From assembly GCF_013410405.1 (NCBI RefSeq), contig NZ_JACCFK010000002.1, forward strand, positions 1,364,001 through 1,428,000: 64,000 nucleotides of DNA, written 5' to 3'. This document shows positions 24,933 through 33,759 of the stretch, one piece after another. A program made the translations under genes and the position numbers. Position 1 is the stretch's first letter; the number at the start of each line of letters is the position of its first letter. Source of the DNA: Amycolatopsis endophytica. GTDB taxonomy: Bacteria > Actinomycetota > Actinomycetes > Mycobacteriales > Pseudonocardiaceae. The notes under the pieces are model-generated. The model was not told the origin of the DNA. It was given only the letters and a program-made list of their open reading frames with translations, and ran no database searches.

Positions 24933-26543
24933 ATGTCCGATTCCCCTATCGTCGCCTCCGGCCTGTCCTTCTCCTGGCCCGACGACACCCCGGTCTTCGA
25001 CCGGCTGTCCTTCACCGTCCCGGACGGCCGCACCGGGCTCGTCGCCCCCAACGGCGCCGGCAAGTCCACGCTGCTCAAGCTCATCGCGGGCGAGCTGGCA
25101 CCCTCCGCGGGCAGCGTGACCGTCGACGGCCTGCTCGGCTACCTGCCGCAGGACCTCCCGCTCACCGGCGCACCGCCGGTGTCCGAAGTGCTCGGTGTCG
25201 AACCGGTCCTGCGCGCGCTCGCCGCCGTCGAATCGGGTGAGGTGGACGAGGAGCACTTCGCCACCATCGGCGAGGACTGGGACATCGAGGAACGCACCCG
25301 CGCCCAGCTGGACCGGCTCGGCCTCGGCGACATCGCGCTCGACCGCCGCCTGGACACCCTCTCCGGCGGCCAGATCGTGTCGCTGGGGCTGGCCGCCCAG
25401 CTGCTCGGGCGGCCCGACGTGCTGCTGCTCGACGAACCGACGAACAACCTCGACCTGGCGGCCCGCCGCAAGCTCCACGCCGTGCTCGACGACTGGAGCG
25501 GCTGCCTGGTCGTGGTCAGCCACGACCGCGCGCTGCTGGACCGGATGGACCGCATCGCCGAGCTGGACGCGGGCGAAATCACCTACTACGGCGGCACTTT
25601 CACCGACTACGAGCAGGCCGTCGAGGCGGCGCGCGAGGTGGCGGAGAAGAACATCCGCAACGCCGAGCAGGAGGTCAAGCGCGAGAAGCGCGAGATGCAG
25701 CAGGCGCGGGAGCGCGCGGCCAAACGCGCGAGCAATGCCCAGCGGAACGTCGCGAACGCGGGGCTGCCGAAGATCCTCGCCGGTGCGCGCAAGCGCAACG
25801 CGCAGGAGTCCGCGGGCAGGGCCGACGGGACGCACGCGGCCAGGGTCAGCGCCGCCAAGGCCAGGCTGGACCAGGCGGAGCGGTCGCTGCGGGAGGACCA
25901 GAAGATCACGCTGGAACTCCCGCGCACCGCGGTCCCGGCCGGGCGGACGCTGTTCCTCGGTGCGGGGCTGCGCAAACGGGACCTCTTCGGGGAGGGACTC
26001 GACCTGGCGATCCGCGGTCCGGAACGCATCGCCCTCTCCGGCGCCAACGGCACCGGCAAGTCGACGCTGCTGCGGATGATCAGCGGTGATCTCGGCCCGG
26101 ACGGTGGCGGGATCACCCGCGCCGACGGCCGGATCGCCTACCTCTCGCAACGTCTGGACCTGCTCGACGACGACCGCACCGTCGCGGAAAACCTGGCGGC
26201 GTCCGCGCCCGCGATGCCGCCCGCGCAACGGATGAACCTGCTGGCGCGCTTCCTGTTCCGCGGCGACCGGGCACACCTGCCGGTCGCGGTCCTGTCCGGC
26301 GGGGAACGCCTGCGCGCCACGCTGGCCTGCGTCCTGTTCGCCGAACCCGCGCCGCAGCTGCTGTTGCTGGACGAGCCGACGAACAACCTCGACCTGGTCA
26401 GCGCCGGGCAGCTGGAGAGCGCGCTGAACGCCTACGAGGGCGCGTTCGTGGTGGTCAGCCACGACGAGCGCTTCCTGGACGAAATCAGGATCGACCGCAG
26501 GCTGCGGCTCCACGAGGGCAGGCTCACCGAGACCGCACGCTGA
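24933..26543 (+). CDS. ABC-F family ATPase (second copy)
   Basis: 536 aa. Domain 1: Walker A APNGAGKS, signature LSGGQ, Walker B LLDEPTNNLDL. Long arginine/lysine/glutamate linker (about residues 220-310). Domain 2: SGANGTGKS, LSGGE, LLDEPTNNLDL. No membrane segment. ABC-F proteins dislodge antibiotics from ribosomes or tune translation. The start at 24933 has CGAGG 9 nt upstream; an upstream frame to 24819 would run through the leader structure. The uORF/hairpin leader supports an inducible resistance-type role, though the drug class is unknown. Confidence 0.94.
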   Translation: MSDSPIVASGLSFSWPDDTPVFDRLSFTVPDGRTGLVAPNGAGKSTLLKLIAGELAPSAGSVTVDGLLGYLPQDLPLTGAPPVSEVLGVEPVLRALAAVESGEVDEEHFATIGEDWDIEERTRAQLDRLGLGDIALDRRLDTLSGGQIVSLGLAAQLLGRPDVLLLDEPTNNLDLAARRKLHAVLDDWSGCLVVVSHDRALLDRMDRIAELDAGEITYYGGTFTDYEQAVEAAREVAEKNIRNAEQEVKREKREMQQARERAAKRASNAQRNVANAGLPKILAGARKRNAQESAGRADGTHAARVSAAKARLDQAERSLREDQKITLELPRTAVPAGRTLFLGAGLRKRDLFGEGLDLAIRGPERIALSGANGTGKSTLLRMISGDLGPDGGGITRADGRIAYLSQRLDLLDDDRTVAENLAASAPAMPPAQRMNLLARFLFRGDRAHLPVAVLSGGERLRATLACVLFAEPAPQLLLLDEPTNNLDLVSAGQLESALNAYEGAFVVVSHDERFLDEIRIDRRLRLHEGRLTETAR

Positions 26544-26601
26544 ACGAGTGCGCACGAATCTGTCCGAAATGGGCGGTCGGCGATGCGGTAGCTTGGCGGG
26601 G

Positions 26602-27276
26602 ATGTCTGCTCCGGTCTCGGTTCTGCTCGTCGAGGACGACGAAGTCATCCGCAGGACGCTCACGCTGGCCCTGTCCCGCTACGGCTACGCGGTCACCACC
26701 GCCGCCGACGGGCTCGCGGGCTTGGAGGCTTTCCGGCGTGACGAGCCGGAGCTGGTGCTGCTCGACGTGATGCTGCCCGGACTCGACGGCATCGGCCTGT
26801 GCCGCCGCCTGCGCGAGACCAGCACGACGCCGATCCTGATGATGTCGGCCCGCGGCGACTCGCTGGACGTGGTGTCCGGTCTGGAGGCCGGTGCCGACGA
26901 CTACGTGGTCAAACCGGTCGACACCGCGGTGCTGGTCGCCCGGATCCGCTCGGTGCTGCGCCGGGCCGGGTACCAGGCGCCCAGCGCCGCCGACGTCCTC
27001 ACCGTGGGCGAGGTCGTGATCGACACCGGCGCGCTCGAAGTGACCGTCGGCGGCGCACCGGTCGCGCTCACCCCGACGGAACTGCGGCTGCTGCTCGAAT
27101 TCGCCACGAACGCGGGCCTGGTGCTGGACCGGGCGACGCTGCTGCGCAAGGTGTGGGACTACGGCTGGGACGGTGACAGCCGCGTCGTCGACCTCGCGGT
27201 GCAGCGGTTGCGCCGCAAGATCGGGCCGGAGCGGATCGAGACCGTCCGCGGCTTCGGCTACAAGATGCGCCCGTGA
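26602..27276 (+). CDS. OmpR-family response regulator
   Basis: 224 aa. Receiver domain with acidic pair VEDDE, phosphoacceptor in LLDVMLPGLDG and the conserved Lys in VVKPVD; C-terminal winged helix with LTPTELRLLLEF and RVVDLAVQRLRRKIG. TAGCTT ends 7 nt before the ATG, so the transcript is probably leaderless; an upstream GTG at 26548 is unlikely. The kinase gene overlaps its stop. With a D,D-carboxypeptidase gene downstream, a cell-wall stress role like CseBC is plausible. Confidence 0.95.
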   Translation: MSAPVSVLLVEDDEVIRRTLTLALSRYGYAVTTAADGLAGLEAFRRDEPELVLLDVMLPGLDGIGLCRRLRETSTTPILMMSARGDSLDVVSGLEAGADDYVVKPVDTAVLVARIRSVLRRAGYQAPSAADVLTVGEVVIDTGALEVTVGGAPVALTPTELRLLLEFATNAGLVLDRATLLRKVWDYGWDGDSRVVDLAVQRLRRKIGPERIETVRGFGYKMRP

Positions 27277-28505
27277 GGGCCTGGCGGATCCTGCTGAACT
27301 GGCGGTCGCTGCGGTGGCGGACCGCCGGGCTGGCCGCGGCCGCCGCGATCGTCGTGGCGCTCGTGCTCGGGGCCCTGGTGCACGAGAGCGCGCTCGCGCG
27401 GGCCGGGTCCTCGGGCCGCACACGGGCAGTGGCCGGGCTGCAGGCCGTCACCGACACCTACCTCGCGACCGGCCGCGTCAGCGAGAGCGCGGAAGACACC
27501 GTGCCGGGCGAGCTGTGGCGGCAACTGGACGCCGCGGGCGGCGACATCGTCACCTGGTACGACAGGAGCAAGCCCGAGGCCATCTGGATGTGGGCCGCGC
27601 GGGAGGTGGCCGGGAACGTCTTCGCCGTCAAGGTCGACATGGGCACCGATCTCCGCAACGTCGCGGCGCAGGACCGGTTCGTCGCCAAGACCGCGCTCGT
27701 GACGACCGCCGGGGTGATCGTGGTCACCGCCCTGCTCAGCGAGCTGGTGAACCGCAGGCTGCGGCGGGTCGCCGACACCGCACGCTCGATCGCGGGTGGC
27801 GACCTGGACGCCCGCATCCACGAGCGCGGCGGGGACGAGGTCGCCGACATCGGGGCGGCGGTCGACACGATGGCCGCCACGCTGCAGCACCGCCTGGTCA
27901 GCGAGCAGCGGTTCACCGCCGACGTCGCGCACGAGCTGCGCACCCCGCTGACCGGCCTGGTCACCGCGGCCGAACTGCTGCCGGAGAGCGAGGCGACCGA
28001 TCTGGTCCGCGACCGCGTGCGGGTGCTGCGCCTGCTCGTGGAGGACCTGCTGGAGATCTCCCGCCTCGACGCCGGTGCCGAACAGGCACAGCTGACCGAG
28101 GTCCCGCTCGGCGAGCTGGTGGACCGCGCGGTCGCGCGCACCGGCCTGGAGGTGCGCGTCGAGGTCGCGGCGGCGCAGGTGGTGCGGACCGATCCGCGCC
28201 GGGCCGATCGGATCATCGCGAACCTGGTGACCAACGCCGTCCGGCACGGCGCCGCCCCGGTGGAGGTCACGGTCGCCGGGACGGTGGTGAACGTGCGCGA
28301 CCACGGACCCGGTTTCCCCGCCGCGCTGCTCGCCGAAGGACCGCAGCGGTTCCGCACCGGCACCGCCGAACGCGGCCGCGGGCACGGCCTGGGACTGACG
28401 ATCGCGCAGGGCCAGGCGCGGGTGATCGGCGCGGCGCTGGCCCTCGGCGCCGCGCCCGGCGGCGGGGCGCTCGCGACGGTGCGCTTCCCGGTGATACCGG
28501 ACTGA
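27273..28505 (+). CDS. Sensor histidine kinase
   Basis: 410 aa. Two membrane helices (about residues 17-38 and 150-170) flank an extracytoplasmic sensor; then HAMP, HisKA box ADVAHELRTPLTGL with the phosphorylated His, and HATPase motifs IIANLVTNAVRHGA (N box), VRDHGPGFP (G1) and GRGHGLGLTIA (G2). It overlaps the response-regulator gene by 4 bp and forms a standard two-component pair. The signal is unknown; the adjacent S11 peptidase suggests envelope stress. Confidence 0.94.
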   Translation: MRAWRILLNWRSLRWRTAGLAAAAAIVVALVLGALVHESALARAGSSGRTRAVAGLQAVTDTYLATGRVSESAEDTVPGELWRQLDAAGGDIVTWYDRSKPEAIWMWAAREVAGNVFAVKVDMGTDLRNVAAQDRFVAKTALVTTAGVIVVTALLSELVNRRLRRVADTARSIAGGDLDARIHERGGDEVADIGAAVDTMAATLQHRLVSEQRFTADVAHELRTPLTGLVTAAELLPESEATDLVRDRVRVLRLLVEDLLEISRLDAGAEQAQLTEVPLGELVDRAVARTGLEVRVEVAAAQVVRTDPRRADRIIANLVTNAVRHGAAPVEVTVAGTVVNVRDHGPGFPAALLAEGPQRFRTGTAERGRGHGLGLTIAQGQARVIGAALALGAAPGGGALATVRFPVIPD

Positions 28506-28594
28506 TACACGACCGCGGGCCGTCTGATGCGCGGCACCGCGGGTTCCGACACCTCCCGCGTCCACTGTGGGCGCATCGGCTGAGGGAGGTTGTC

Positions 28595-29521
28595 TTGTTC
28601 GTCAAGGGGAAATTCTGGCTCACCGGAGCGGCGCTGGCGGTGTCCACGCTGGCGCTCGGGGGTTCCGTCGTTGCGTTGCAGGCGGAGGACCGGCCGCTCA
28701 CGGACTTCCTGGTGCGCGACGGTGTGCCGTGGCCCGCGGAGGGGCAGGCGGCGGCCGGGGTGGAGGACGCGGGCAGCCTCGGCGTCTCGGGTGAGCGGAC
28801 GCCGGTGCCGATCGCGAGCGTCACCAAGGTGATGACGGCCTACGTCGTGCTGCGCGACCATCCGCTGACGCGCGAAGCGGACGGGCCGGACATCCTCATC
28901 GACCAGCAGGCGGAGGACGAGGCATCCCGGCGCGACGAGTCGACCGTGTGGCTGCGGGCGGGCGCCGAGGTGTCCGAACGGGACCTGCTGGCGCTGATGC
29001 TGGTGCCCTCGGGCAACAACGTCGCCCGGCTGCTGGCCCGGTGGAACGCGGGCAGCGAGCAGGCGTTCGTGGCGAAGATGAACGCGGCGGCGGCCGGACT
29101 CGGCATGACCCGCACCACCTACACCGGCGCGAGCGGGCTGGAGGACTCGACGACCAGCACGGCGGAGGACCAGCTGCGGCTGCTGCGGGAGGTCATGCGG
29201 GACGAGGTGTTCCGGGACATCGTCGCGCAGCCCAGCGTCGCGGTGCGCGGGGTTGCGGGCCGCTACGCCAACACCAACACGCTGCTGGGCCACAGTGGCG
29301 TGGTCGGGGTGAAAACCGGATCGAGCACGGCGGCCGGGGGCGCGCTGATGTGGGCGGCCGAGGCGTCGAGTCCGCGTGTGCCGGGCTTGATCCTGGGTGT
29401 GGTGCTGGGACAGAACACGGGCGAGGCACCGGCCGCCGGGCTGGCGACGGCACTGGAGGTCAGCAAGCCGTTCATCGCGGGCCTGCAACAGTCGCTGGAC
29501 CGGCGGTCGGGGACGGACTGA
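28595..29521 (+). CDS. D-alanyl-D-alanine carboxypeptidase (peptidase S11)
   Basis: 308 aa. An N-terminal hydrophobic segment (FWLTGAALAVSTLALGGSVV) exports or anchors it. Penicillin-binding motifs are in order: SVTK (nucleophile Ser), SGN and KTG (GVKTGSS), the complete S11 set. It trims the terminal D-Ala of peptidoglycan stem peptides. The TTG start at 28595 with GGGAGG 5 nt upstream is preferred since no ATG or GTG precedes the signal segment. It lies 89 bp after the histidine kinase gene and is probably part of its regulon. Confidence 0.9.
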   Translation: MFVKGKFWLTGAALAVSTLALGGSVVALQAEDRPLTDFLVRDGVPWPAEGQAAAGVEDAGSLGVSGERTPVPIASVTKVMTAYVVLRDHPLTREADGPDILIDQQAEDEASRRDESTVWLRAGAEVSERDLLALMLVPSGNNVARLLARWNAGSEQAFVAKMNAAAAGLGMTRTTYTGASGLEDSTTSTAEDQLRLLREVMRDEVFRDIVAQPSVAVRGVAGRYANTNTLLGHSGVVGVKTGSSTAAGGALMWAAEASSPRVPGLILGVVLGQNTGEAPAAGLATALEVSKPFIAGLQQSLDRRSGTD

Positions 29522-29605
29522 GCGGCTGCCCCAACGGGCGAGGTTCGCTGCACGCGCGTCCGCGTTGGTGCGTGCGCGGCGGCGGGAATCGTTGGTTCCG
29601 CCGGT

Positions 29606-29849
29606 GTGGAAGCGAGCGAGCCGGTGCTGACCGCGTCGGCGATGACGCGCCTGGCCGCGGGTGAACCGGTCGACGTGGGTACCGGAACTGGTGCCCGGCC
29701 TGCTCACCGACCCGCACCCCGCACCCTGGTCGGACGCCGTCCTGGACCACTCCCGCCCGAGGTGCGCCTGGCCCGCCCCGCGATCCTGGAACGCTACGCG
29801 GAGACGAAGCGCGCCCGAACCTCTGACGCGCCTTTCCTGGTGAGCGGCC
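29606..29849 (+). pseudogene. Degraded coding segment, family unknown
   Basis: Coding-like stretches switch frame: EPVLTASAMTRLAAGEPVD, then VPGLLTDPHPAPWSDAVLDH one frame away, then VRLARPAILERYAETKRA back in the first frame. Codon third positions are G/C-rich in each. It appears to be a frameshifted relic; I do not recognise the family. The preceding bases 29522-29605 hold nothing recognisable. Confidence 0.35.
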
Positions 29850-30044
29850 CTACTCCTCGACGCGGATGGCCAGCGCGGGACAGACCGCGGCGGCCTGGCG
29901 GACGTCGTCGGCCTGACCGGACGGCGGGTTCTCCTCCAGCAGCACCACGATGCCGTCCTCGTCGCGCTGGTCGAAGACCTCCGGGGCGGCCAGGACGCAC
30001 TGTCCGGACCCGACGCAGGCATCCTGGTCGACGATCACCTTCAT
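29850..30044 (-). CDS. P450-partner ferredoxin (3Fe-4S type)
   Basis: 64 aa. CVGSGQC (Cys-x5-Cys) and a later AVCPALAI Cys-Pro give the three-cysteine pattern of actinobacterial 3Fe-4S ferredoxins that feed electrons to P450s; the residue where a fourth Cys would lie is Gly or Ser. GGAGGAAGTC precedes the ATG at 30044. It lies 12 bp downstream of the P450 gene and in the same operon, so it is almost certainly its redox partner. Confidence 0.93.
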   Translation of the reverse strand: MKVIVDQDACVGSGQCVLAAPEVFDQRDEDGIVVLLEENPPSGQADDVRQAAAVCPALAIRVEE

Positions 30045-30055
30045 GACTTCCTCCT

Positions 30056-31255
30056 TCACCAGGTGACGGGCAGTTCGTAGACCCCGTAGACCGCGCCGTC
30101 GTGCTTGAACCGCACCCTATCGAGGCCGGTGGCGAGCCGGAGCGCGGGAATCCTGCGGTACAGCGTGCCGTAGACGACCTGCAGTTCGACCCGCGCCAGC
30201 GGCTGCCCGAGGCACTGGTGCACGCCGAACCCGAAGGCGATGTGCCTGCGGGCGTCGCGGCGCACGTCGAGCCGGTCGGGGTCGGCGAACTGGGTCCCGT
30301 CGCGGTTGCCGAGATCGTTGGCGAGGATCAGTCCCTCCCCGGCGCGGATGGTCCGCCCGCCGATCTCGATGTCCTCCAGCGCGACGCGCCGTCGTCCCAG
30401 GTGGACGATCGTGAGGTAACGCAACAGTTCTTCGACGGCACCGGCGACGAGCTTCGGGTCTTCGGTCTCGCGCAGGAGCGCCAGCTGGTCCGGGTGTTCG
30501 AGCAGGGCCAGCGTGCCCAGCGCGATCATGTTCGCCGTGGTCTCGTGTCCGGCGACCAGCATGAGCTGGCCGAGCACCGCCGCCTCGCGCCGGGTCAGCT
30601 CACCGGTCGCGACGCGGCGGGTCGCCAGTTCGGACAGCAGGTCGTCGGCGGGGTCGGCGAGCTTGCGCTGCACGAGCCCGTCGAGGTAGCCGATCAGCCG
30701 CTCCTGCGCGGCGACGCCCTCCTCCGGCGTGGTGTCGCGGTGGACGAGGACCCGGCTGTTCTCCTGGAAGAACTCGTGGTCCTCGTACGGCACGCCGAGC
30801 AGCGCGCAGATGACCAGCGACGGCACCGGGAGCGCGAAAGCGGTTACCAGATCGACGGGCTTCGGTCCGGCGAGCATCCCGTCGATCAGGTCGTCCACGA
30901 TCCGCTGCACGGCCGGGCGGAGCGCTTCGACTCGCTTGACGGCGAACGGCGCGGTCACCATGCGGCGCAGGCGCGCGTGCTCGGGATCGTCCATGGCGAT
31001 GAACGTCCGTGCCCGCGACCGGCGGGCCGCGATGCCGGGACTGGTGCTCGGGTAGCCCGGCAACGTCGAGTCGGCGCTCACCCGCGGGTCGGCGAGCGCC
31101 GCGCGCTGGTCCTCGTACCGGGTGACGAGCCAAGGTGTGCTGCCGTCCCACGACCGCACCCGGGTGACCGGTGCCCCGATCCCGCGAGCACCGGGCGGCG
31201 GATCGAAGGGGCAGCCCGTCGCTCGGGGCTGCGGGTAGTCCGCTGTGGACGTCAT
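30056..31255 (-). CDS. Cytochrome P450 (CYP105-like)
   Basis: 399 aa. I-helix VAGHETTA, ExxR EELLRYL, haem loop FGFGVHQCLGQ with the Cys ligand. Starts RATGCPFDPPPG like CYP105 enzymes, which oxidise drugs, herbicides, steroids and macrolides. It is the middle gene of an operon MarR-P450-ferredoxin: the MarR stop overlaps its ATG and the ferredoxin follows. Control by MarR suggests induction by a small aromatic or xenobiotic compound. Confidence 0.95.
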   Translation of the reverse strand: MTSTADYPQPRATGCPFDPPPGARGIGAPVTRVRSWDGSTPWLVTRYEDQRAALADPRVSADSTLPGYPSTSPGIAARRSRARTFIAMDDPEHARLRRMVTAPFAVKRVEALRPAVQRIVDDLIDGMLAGPKPVDLVTAFALPVPSLVICALLGVPYEDHEFFQENSRVLVHRDTTPEEGVAAQERLIGYLDGLVQRKLADPADDLLSELATRRVATGELTRREAAVLGQLMLVAGHETTANMIALGTLALLEHPDQLALLRETEDPKLVAGAVEELLRYLTIVHLGRRRVALEDIEIGGRTIRAGEGLILANDLGNRDGTQFADPDRLDVRRDARRHIAFGFGVHQCLGQPLARVELQVVYGTLYRRIPALRLATGLDRVRFKHDGAVYGVYELPVTW

Positions 31256-31698
31256 CGGAATCCCCTTTCGGTGCCGGCCTCGGCGAGCCGCCGGACCACG
31301 GGCAGGGCCCGGCGCAGCGCTTCGCGCAGCGTGTCCTCGTCCTCGGGTGGCAGGGTGTCGAGCAGACCGGCCAGGCGGTCGTGCCGGATCCGGCGGCGCT
31401 CGGCCAGCAGCGCGCGCCCGGCGCCGGTGATCTCCACCAGCGAGGCCCGCCCGTCGGTGGGATCGGCGACGCGGCGGAGGAGGTCCTGACGTTCGAGGCG
31501 CTGGGCCAGCTGGCTGACCGAAGGCTGGCTGACCCCCTCGGCCGCGGCGAGCGCCGTCAGCCGGACCGTCCCGTCCCGGTCCAGACGGGACAGGCAGGAC
31601 AGGGCCGTGGCCGACAGGCCGCCGCGCTCACTCAAGTGACGCACCACCAGGCCCGCCATCTCGTCGAGCGCTTCGGCGACGTCGTCCTTGTCGGTCAC
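31252..31698 (-). CDS. MarR family regulator
   Basis: 148 aa. Winged-helix domain with LTALAAAEGVSQPSVSQLAQRLE as recognition helix region and the wing DPTDGRASLVEIT. MarR proteins repress and are relieved by phenolic or oxidative ligands. TTGAGG and TACAAG about 18 bp apart end 7 nt before GTG 31698, so a leaderless transcript is likely; the GGAGGA directly against the GTG is too close to serve as an RBS. First gene of the P450-ferredoxin operon, so probably autoregulatory. Confidence 0.92.
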   Translation of the reverse strand: MTDKDDVAEALDEMAGLVVRHLSERGGLSATALSCLSRLDRDGTVRLTALAAAEGVSQPSVSQLAQRLERQDLLRRVADPTDGRASLVEITGAGRALLAERRRIRHDRLAGLLDTLPPEDEDTLREALRRALPVVRRLAEAGTERGFR

Positions 31699-31751
31699 TC
31701 CTCCACTTGTATCACGTGCCTATGTAAATCCTCAACGAGGAATGTCCGTGT

Positions 31752-31862
31752 TCAGTGGTGCGGATTCCGGGGCGGGCGGCAGGTGAGCAGCACCGCGACG
31801 CTGATCACCGTGGCGAGCACCAGCAGCACGGTCAGGCCGAGGTCGACCAGGAACGCGCCCAT
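31752..31862 (-). CDS. 36-aa single-pass membrane peptide coupled to TerC gene
   Basis: ATG overlaps the TerC stop (TGATG). One hydrophobic helix, FLVDLGLTVLLVLATVISV, then a short basic tail TCRPPRNPHH. It is too short for ordinary annotation. Tight coupling suggests a TerC-associated small subunit or a stabilising peptide, similar in size to KdpF-type peptides, but no family is recognised. Confidence 0.55.
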   Translation of the reverse strand: MGAFLVDLGLTVLLVLATVISVAVLLTCRPPRNPHH

Positions 31863-32863
31863 CACCCACGCACCTCCTCCCGCTCGGCCCGCCGGCGCGA
31901 GCGCAGGCTGGTGACGGTGACCGTCGCGAGGACGAGCACGATCACCAGCAGCGACACCGGGGTCGGGATCTCGGGCACGGCGGGCCAGACGCCGTGCGCC
32001 CAGTGCAGTACGAGCTTGAGGCCGATGAACGCGAGGATGATCGCCAGGCCGTGGTTGAGGTGCACCAGCTTGGCCAGCACCGCGTGCAGCACGAAGTACA
32101 GCGCGCGAAGGCCGAGGAGGGCGAAGGCGTTCGTGGCGAAGACGAGGTAGGGGTCTTCGGTGATGCCGTACACCGCGGGCACCGAGTCGACCGCGAACAC
32201 CACGTCGGTCGCGAAGACCGCCACCACCACGACGGTCAGCGGGGTCAGCGCGCGGCGCCCCCGGTCGGTGACCACCAGCCGGGTGCCGCGGTAGTCGTCG
32301 GTGACCGGCATCAGCCTGCGCAGGAGACGGACCGAGCGCATCTGGGACACGTCCCGTTCCATGCCGTGCCCGGTGACCGCCTCGTGCAGGATCTTGACCG
32401 CGGAGGCGAACAGGATCGCGCCGAACACCAGGAACGCCCACGTGCCCGCCTGCAGCAGGGCCGCGCCGGCCGCGATGAACACGCCGCGCAGCACCAGCGC
32501 GCCGACGATGCCGTACAGCAGGACCCGTTGCTGGACCTCCACCGGCACCGCGAACGCGGCCAGCAGCAGCATGAACACGAACAGGTTGTCGACGGACAGC
32601 GATTTCTCCACCACGAACCCGGTGGCGAACTCCAGCGCCTGACCGCCGCCGAAGGCCAGCCACATCCAGCCCGCGAACACGAACGGCAGCGCGAGGTAGA
32701 ACACCGACCAGCCGATCGCCTCGCGCATCGACACCTCGTGCGGGCGGCGGGTGACCAGGAAGTCGGCGACCAGCAGTCCGATCAGCACGGCGATGCTGAT
32801 CGTCCACAGCAACGGTGAGCCGACCGAGCCGGACACGTCGGAACCGGCGGCGGACAAGGGCAT
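31862..32863 (-). CDS. TerC family integral membrane protein (metal export)
   Basis: 333 aa with 8-9 hydrophobic helices. TerC signatures are EKSLSVDNLFVFMLL and DVVFAVDSVPAVYGI, whose acidic residues lie in membrane helices and are thought to carry Mn2+ or related ions. Family members (Alx, YceF, MeeF/MeeY) export manganese or metallate exoenzymes. Start ATG 32863 has GAGG 8 nt upstream and lies directly downstream of a probable manganese riboswitch, so expression should rise with intracellular Mn. A frame to 32938 runs through the riboswitch and is not the start. Confidence 0.93.
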   Translation of the reverse strand: MPLSAAGSDVSGSVGSPLLWTISIAVLIGLLVADFLVTRRPHEVSMREAIGWSVFYLALPFVFAGWMWLAFGGGQALEFATGFVVEKSLSVDNLFVFMLLLAAFAVPVEVQQRVLLYGIVGALVLRGVFIAAGAALLQAGTWAFLVFGAILFASAVKILHEAVTGHGMERDVSQMRSVRLLRRLMPVTDDYRGTRLVVTDRGRRALTPLTVVVVAVFATDVVFAVDSVPAVYGITEDPYLVFATNAFALLGLRALYFVLHAVLAKLVHLNHGLAIILAFIGLKLVLHWAHGVWPAVPEIPTPVSLLVIVLVLATVTVTSLRSRRRAEREEVRG

Positions 32864-32892
32864 TCGGGGCCTCCTCGGACACGGGTCACGCT

Positions 32893-32990
32893 CCGAGGTC
32901 TCCTTCACCCGCGGGAGCGGGCGACCTGCCGAGGACATTCAGGGATGTCCGTACTGACCGGTCAGGTCCTTCGGGAAGTACTCCCCTCAC
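32893..32990 (-). ncRNA. yybP-ykoY manganese riboswitch (probable)
   Basis: On the minus strand the leader contains GGGGAGTA near its 5' end and GAGACCTCGG near its 3' end, the two conserved ends of yybP-ykoY aptamers, with CGAGG/CCTCG able to close the stem. The middle holds GGTCAGTACGG and CCCGCGGGTGAAGG elements. The gene controlled is terC, the commonest target of this class. Boundaries are approximate. Confidence 0.72.
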
Positions 32991-32995
32991 CCTCG

Positions 32996-33023
32996 ATTAT
33001 CGGGCATAACGGGCAGATGTAAA
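32996..33023 (-). promoter_or_regulatory. Promoter of terC riboswitch transcript
   Basis: Minus-strand TTTACA (33018-33023) and GATAAT (32996-33001) are 16 bp apart and match sigma-70-type -35 and -10 boxes. Transcription would begin near 32990, at the 5' end of the riboswitch. Confidence 0.65.
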
Positions 33024-33036
33024 GGACCCGATCGGG

Positions 33037-33675
33037 TCAGCCCGCGGCCCAGTCGGCGCGGGTGTGCTCGAGGTGGGCCCGCATCAGGTCCTCCACACGG
33101 GACGGATCCCGCGCCGCGATCGCCTCCAGCAGGACGCGGTGTTCGTCCGCCGCACCGGTCAGGCGGCCCGCTTCGGCGAGCTTTTCCAGGCCGTACAGGC
33201 GCGTCTGGTCACGCAGCGTCGCGATGTTCGCCACCAGCCGCCGGTTCCCTCCCAGGGACAGCAGGTCCAGGTGGAACCGGCGGTCGGCGTCGAGGAAGCG
33301 GGGGACGTCACCCGCGGCGGCGGCCGCTTCGATCTCGCGCGCCAGGCCGGACAGGCGCTCCAGGTCCGCCGGGGACGCCTTCGCCGCGGCGGACAGCGTC
33401 GCCGGGACCTCCAGCAACTGCCGCAGCTCGTAGATTTCGTCCAGGTCCTGCTCGCTCATCGCGACGACCCGGAACCCGCGGTTGCGCACCGGCTCCATCA
33501 GGCCCTGGTTGACCAGGGTCAGCATCGCCTCGCGCACCGGGCTCGTCGAGACCCCGAGCCGGGCCGCGAGCGCCGCCGCGGAGTAGATGTCGCCGGGCCG
33601 GATCTCGCCCGACACCATCGCCTGCCGCACGACCTCGAGTACCTGGTCACGCAGGTTCGTGACCCGGACCTCCAT
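33037..33675 (-). CDS. GntR regulator, FadR/FCD subfamily
   Basis: 212 aa. N-terminal winged helix with IYSAAALAARLGVSTSPVREAM; C-terminal FCD all-helical domain with Arg/Asp/His metal-ligand pattern (RRFHLDLLSLGGN, DEHRVLLEAIAARD). ATG 33675 is preceded by GGAGGAG at 4 nt; a GTG 18 bases upstream is less good. FCD GntR proteins sense organic acids. It is divergent from the molybdenum oxidoreductase gene, and the gap holds CGGTAA direct repeats, so it probably controls the whole catabolic island. Confidence 0.93.
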   Translation of the reverse strand: MEVRVTNLRDQVLEVVRQAMVSGEIRPGDIYSAAALAARLGVSTSPVREAMLTLVNQGLMEPVRNRGFRVVAMSEQDLDEIYELRQLLEVPATLSAAAKASPADLERLSGLAREIEAAAAAGDVPRFLDADRRFHLDLLSLGGNRRLVANIATLRDQTRLYGLEKLAEAGRLTGAADEHRVLLEAIAARDPSRVEDLMRAHLEHTRADWAAG

Positions 33676-33759
33676 CCGGCTCCTCCTTGACATCGCCGCC
33701 CGTCGTCCCGCATCTTATCCCGAAGCCGGTAAGCGGTAACCGACTACTGGAGAGTAACT

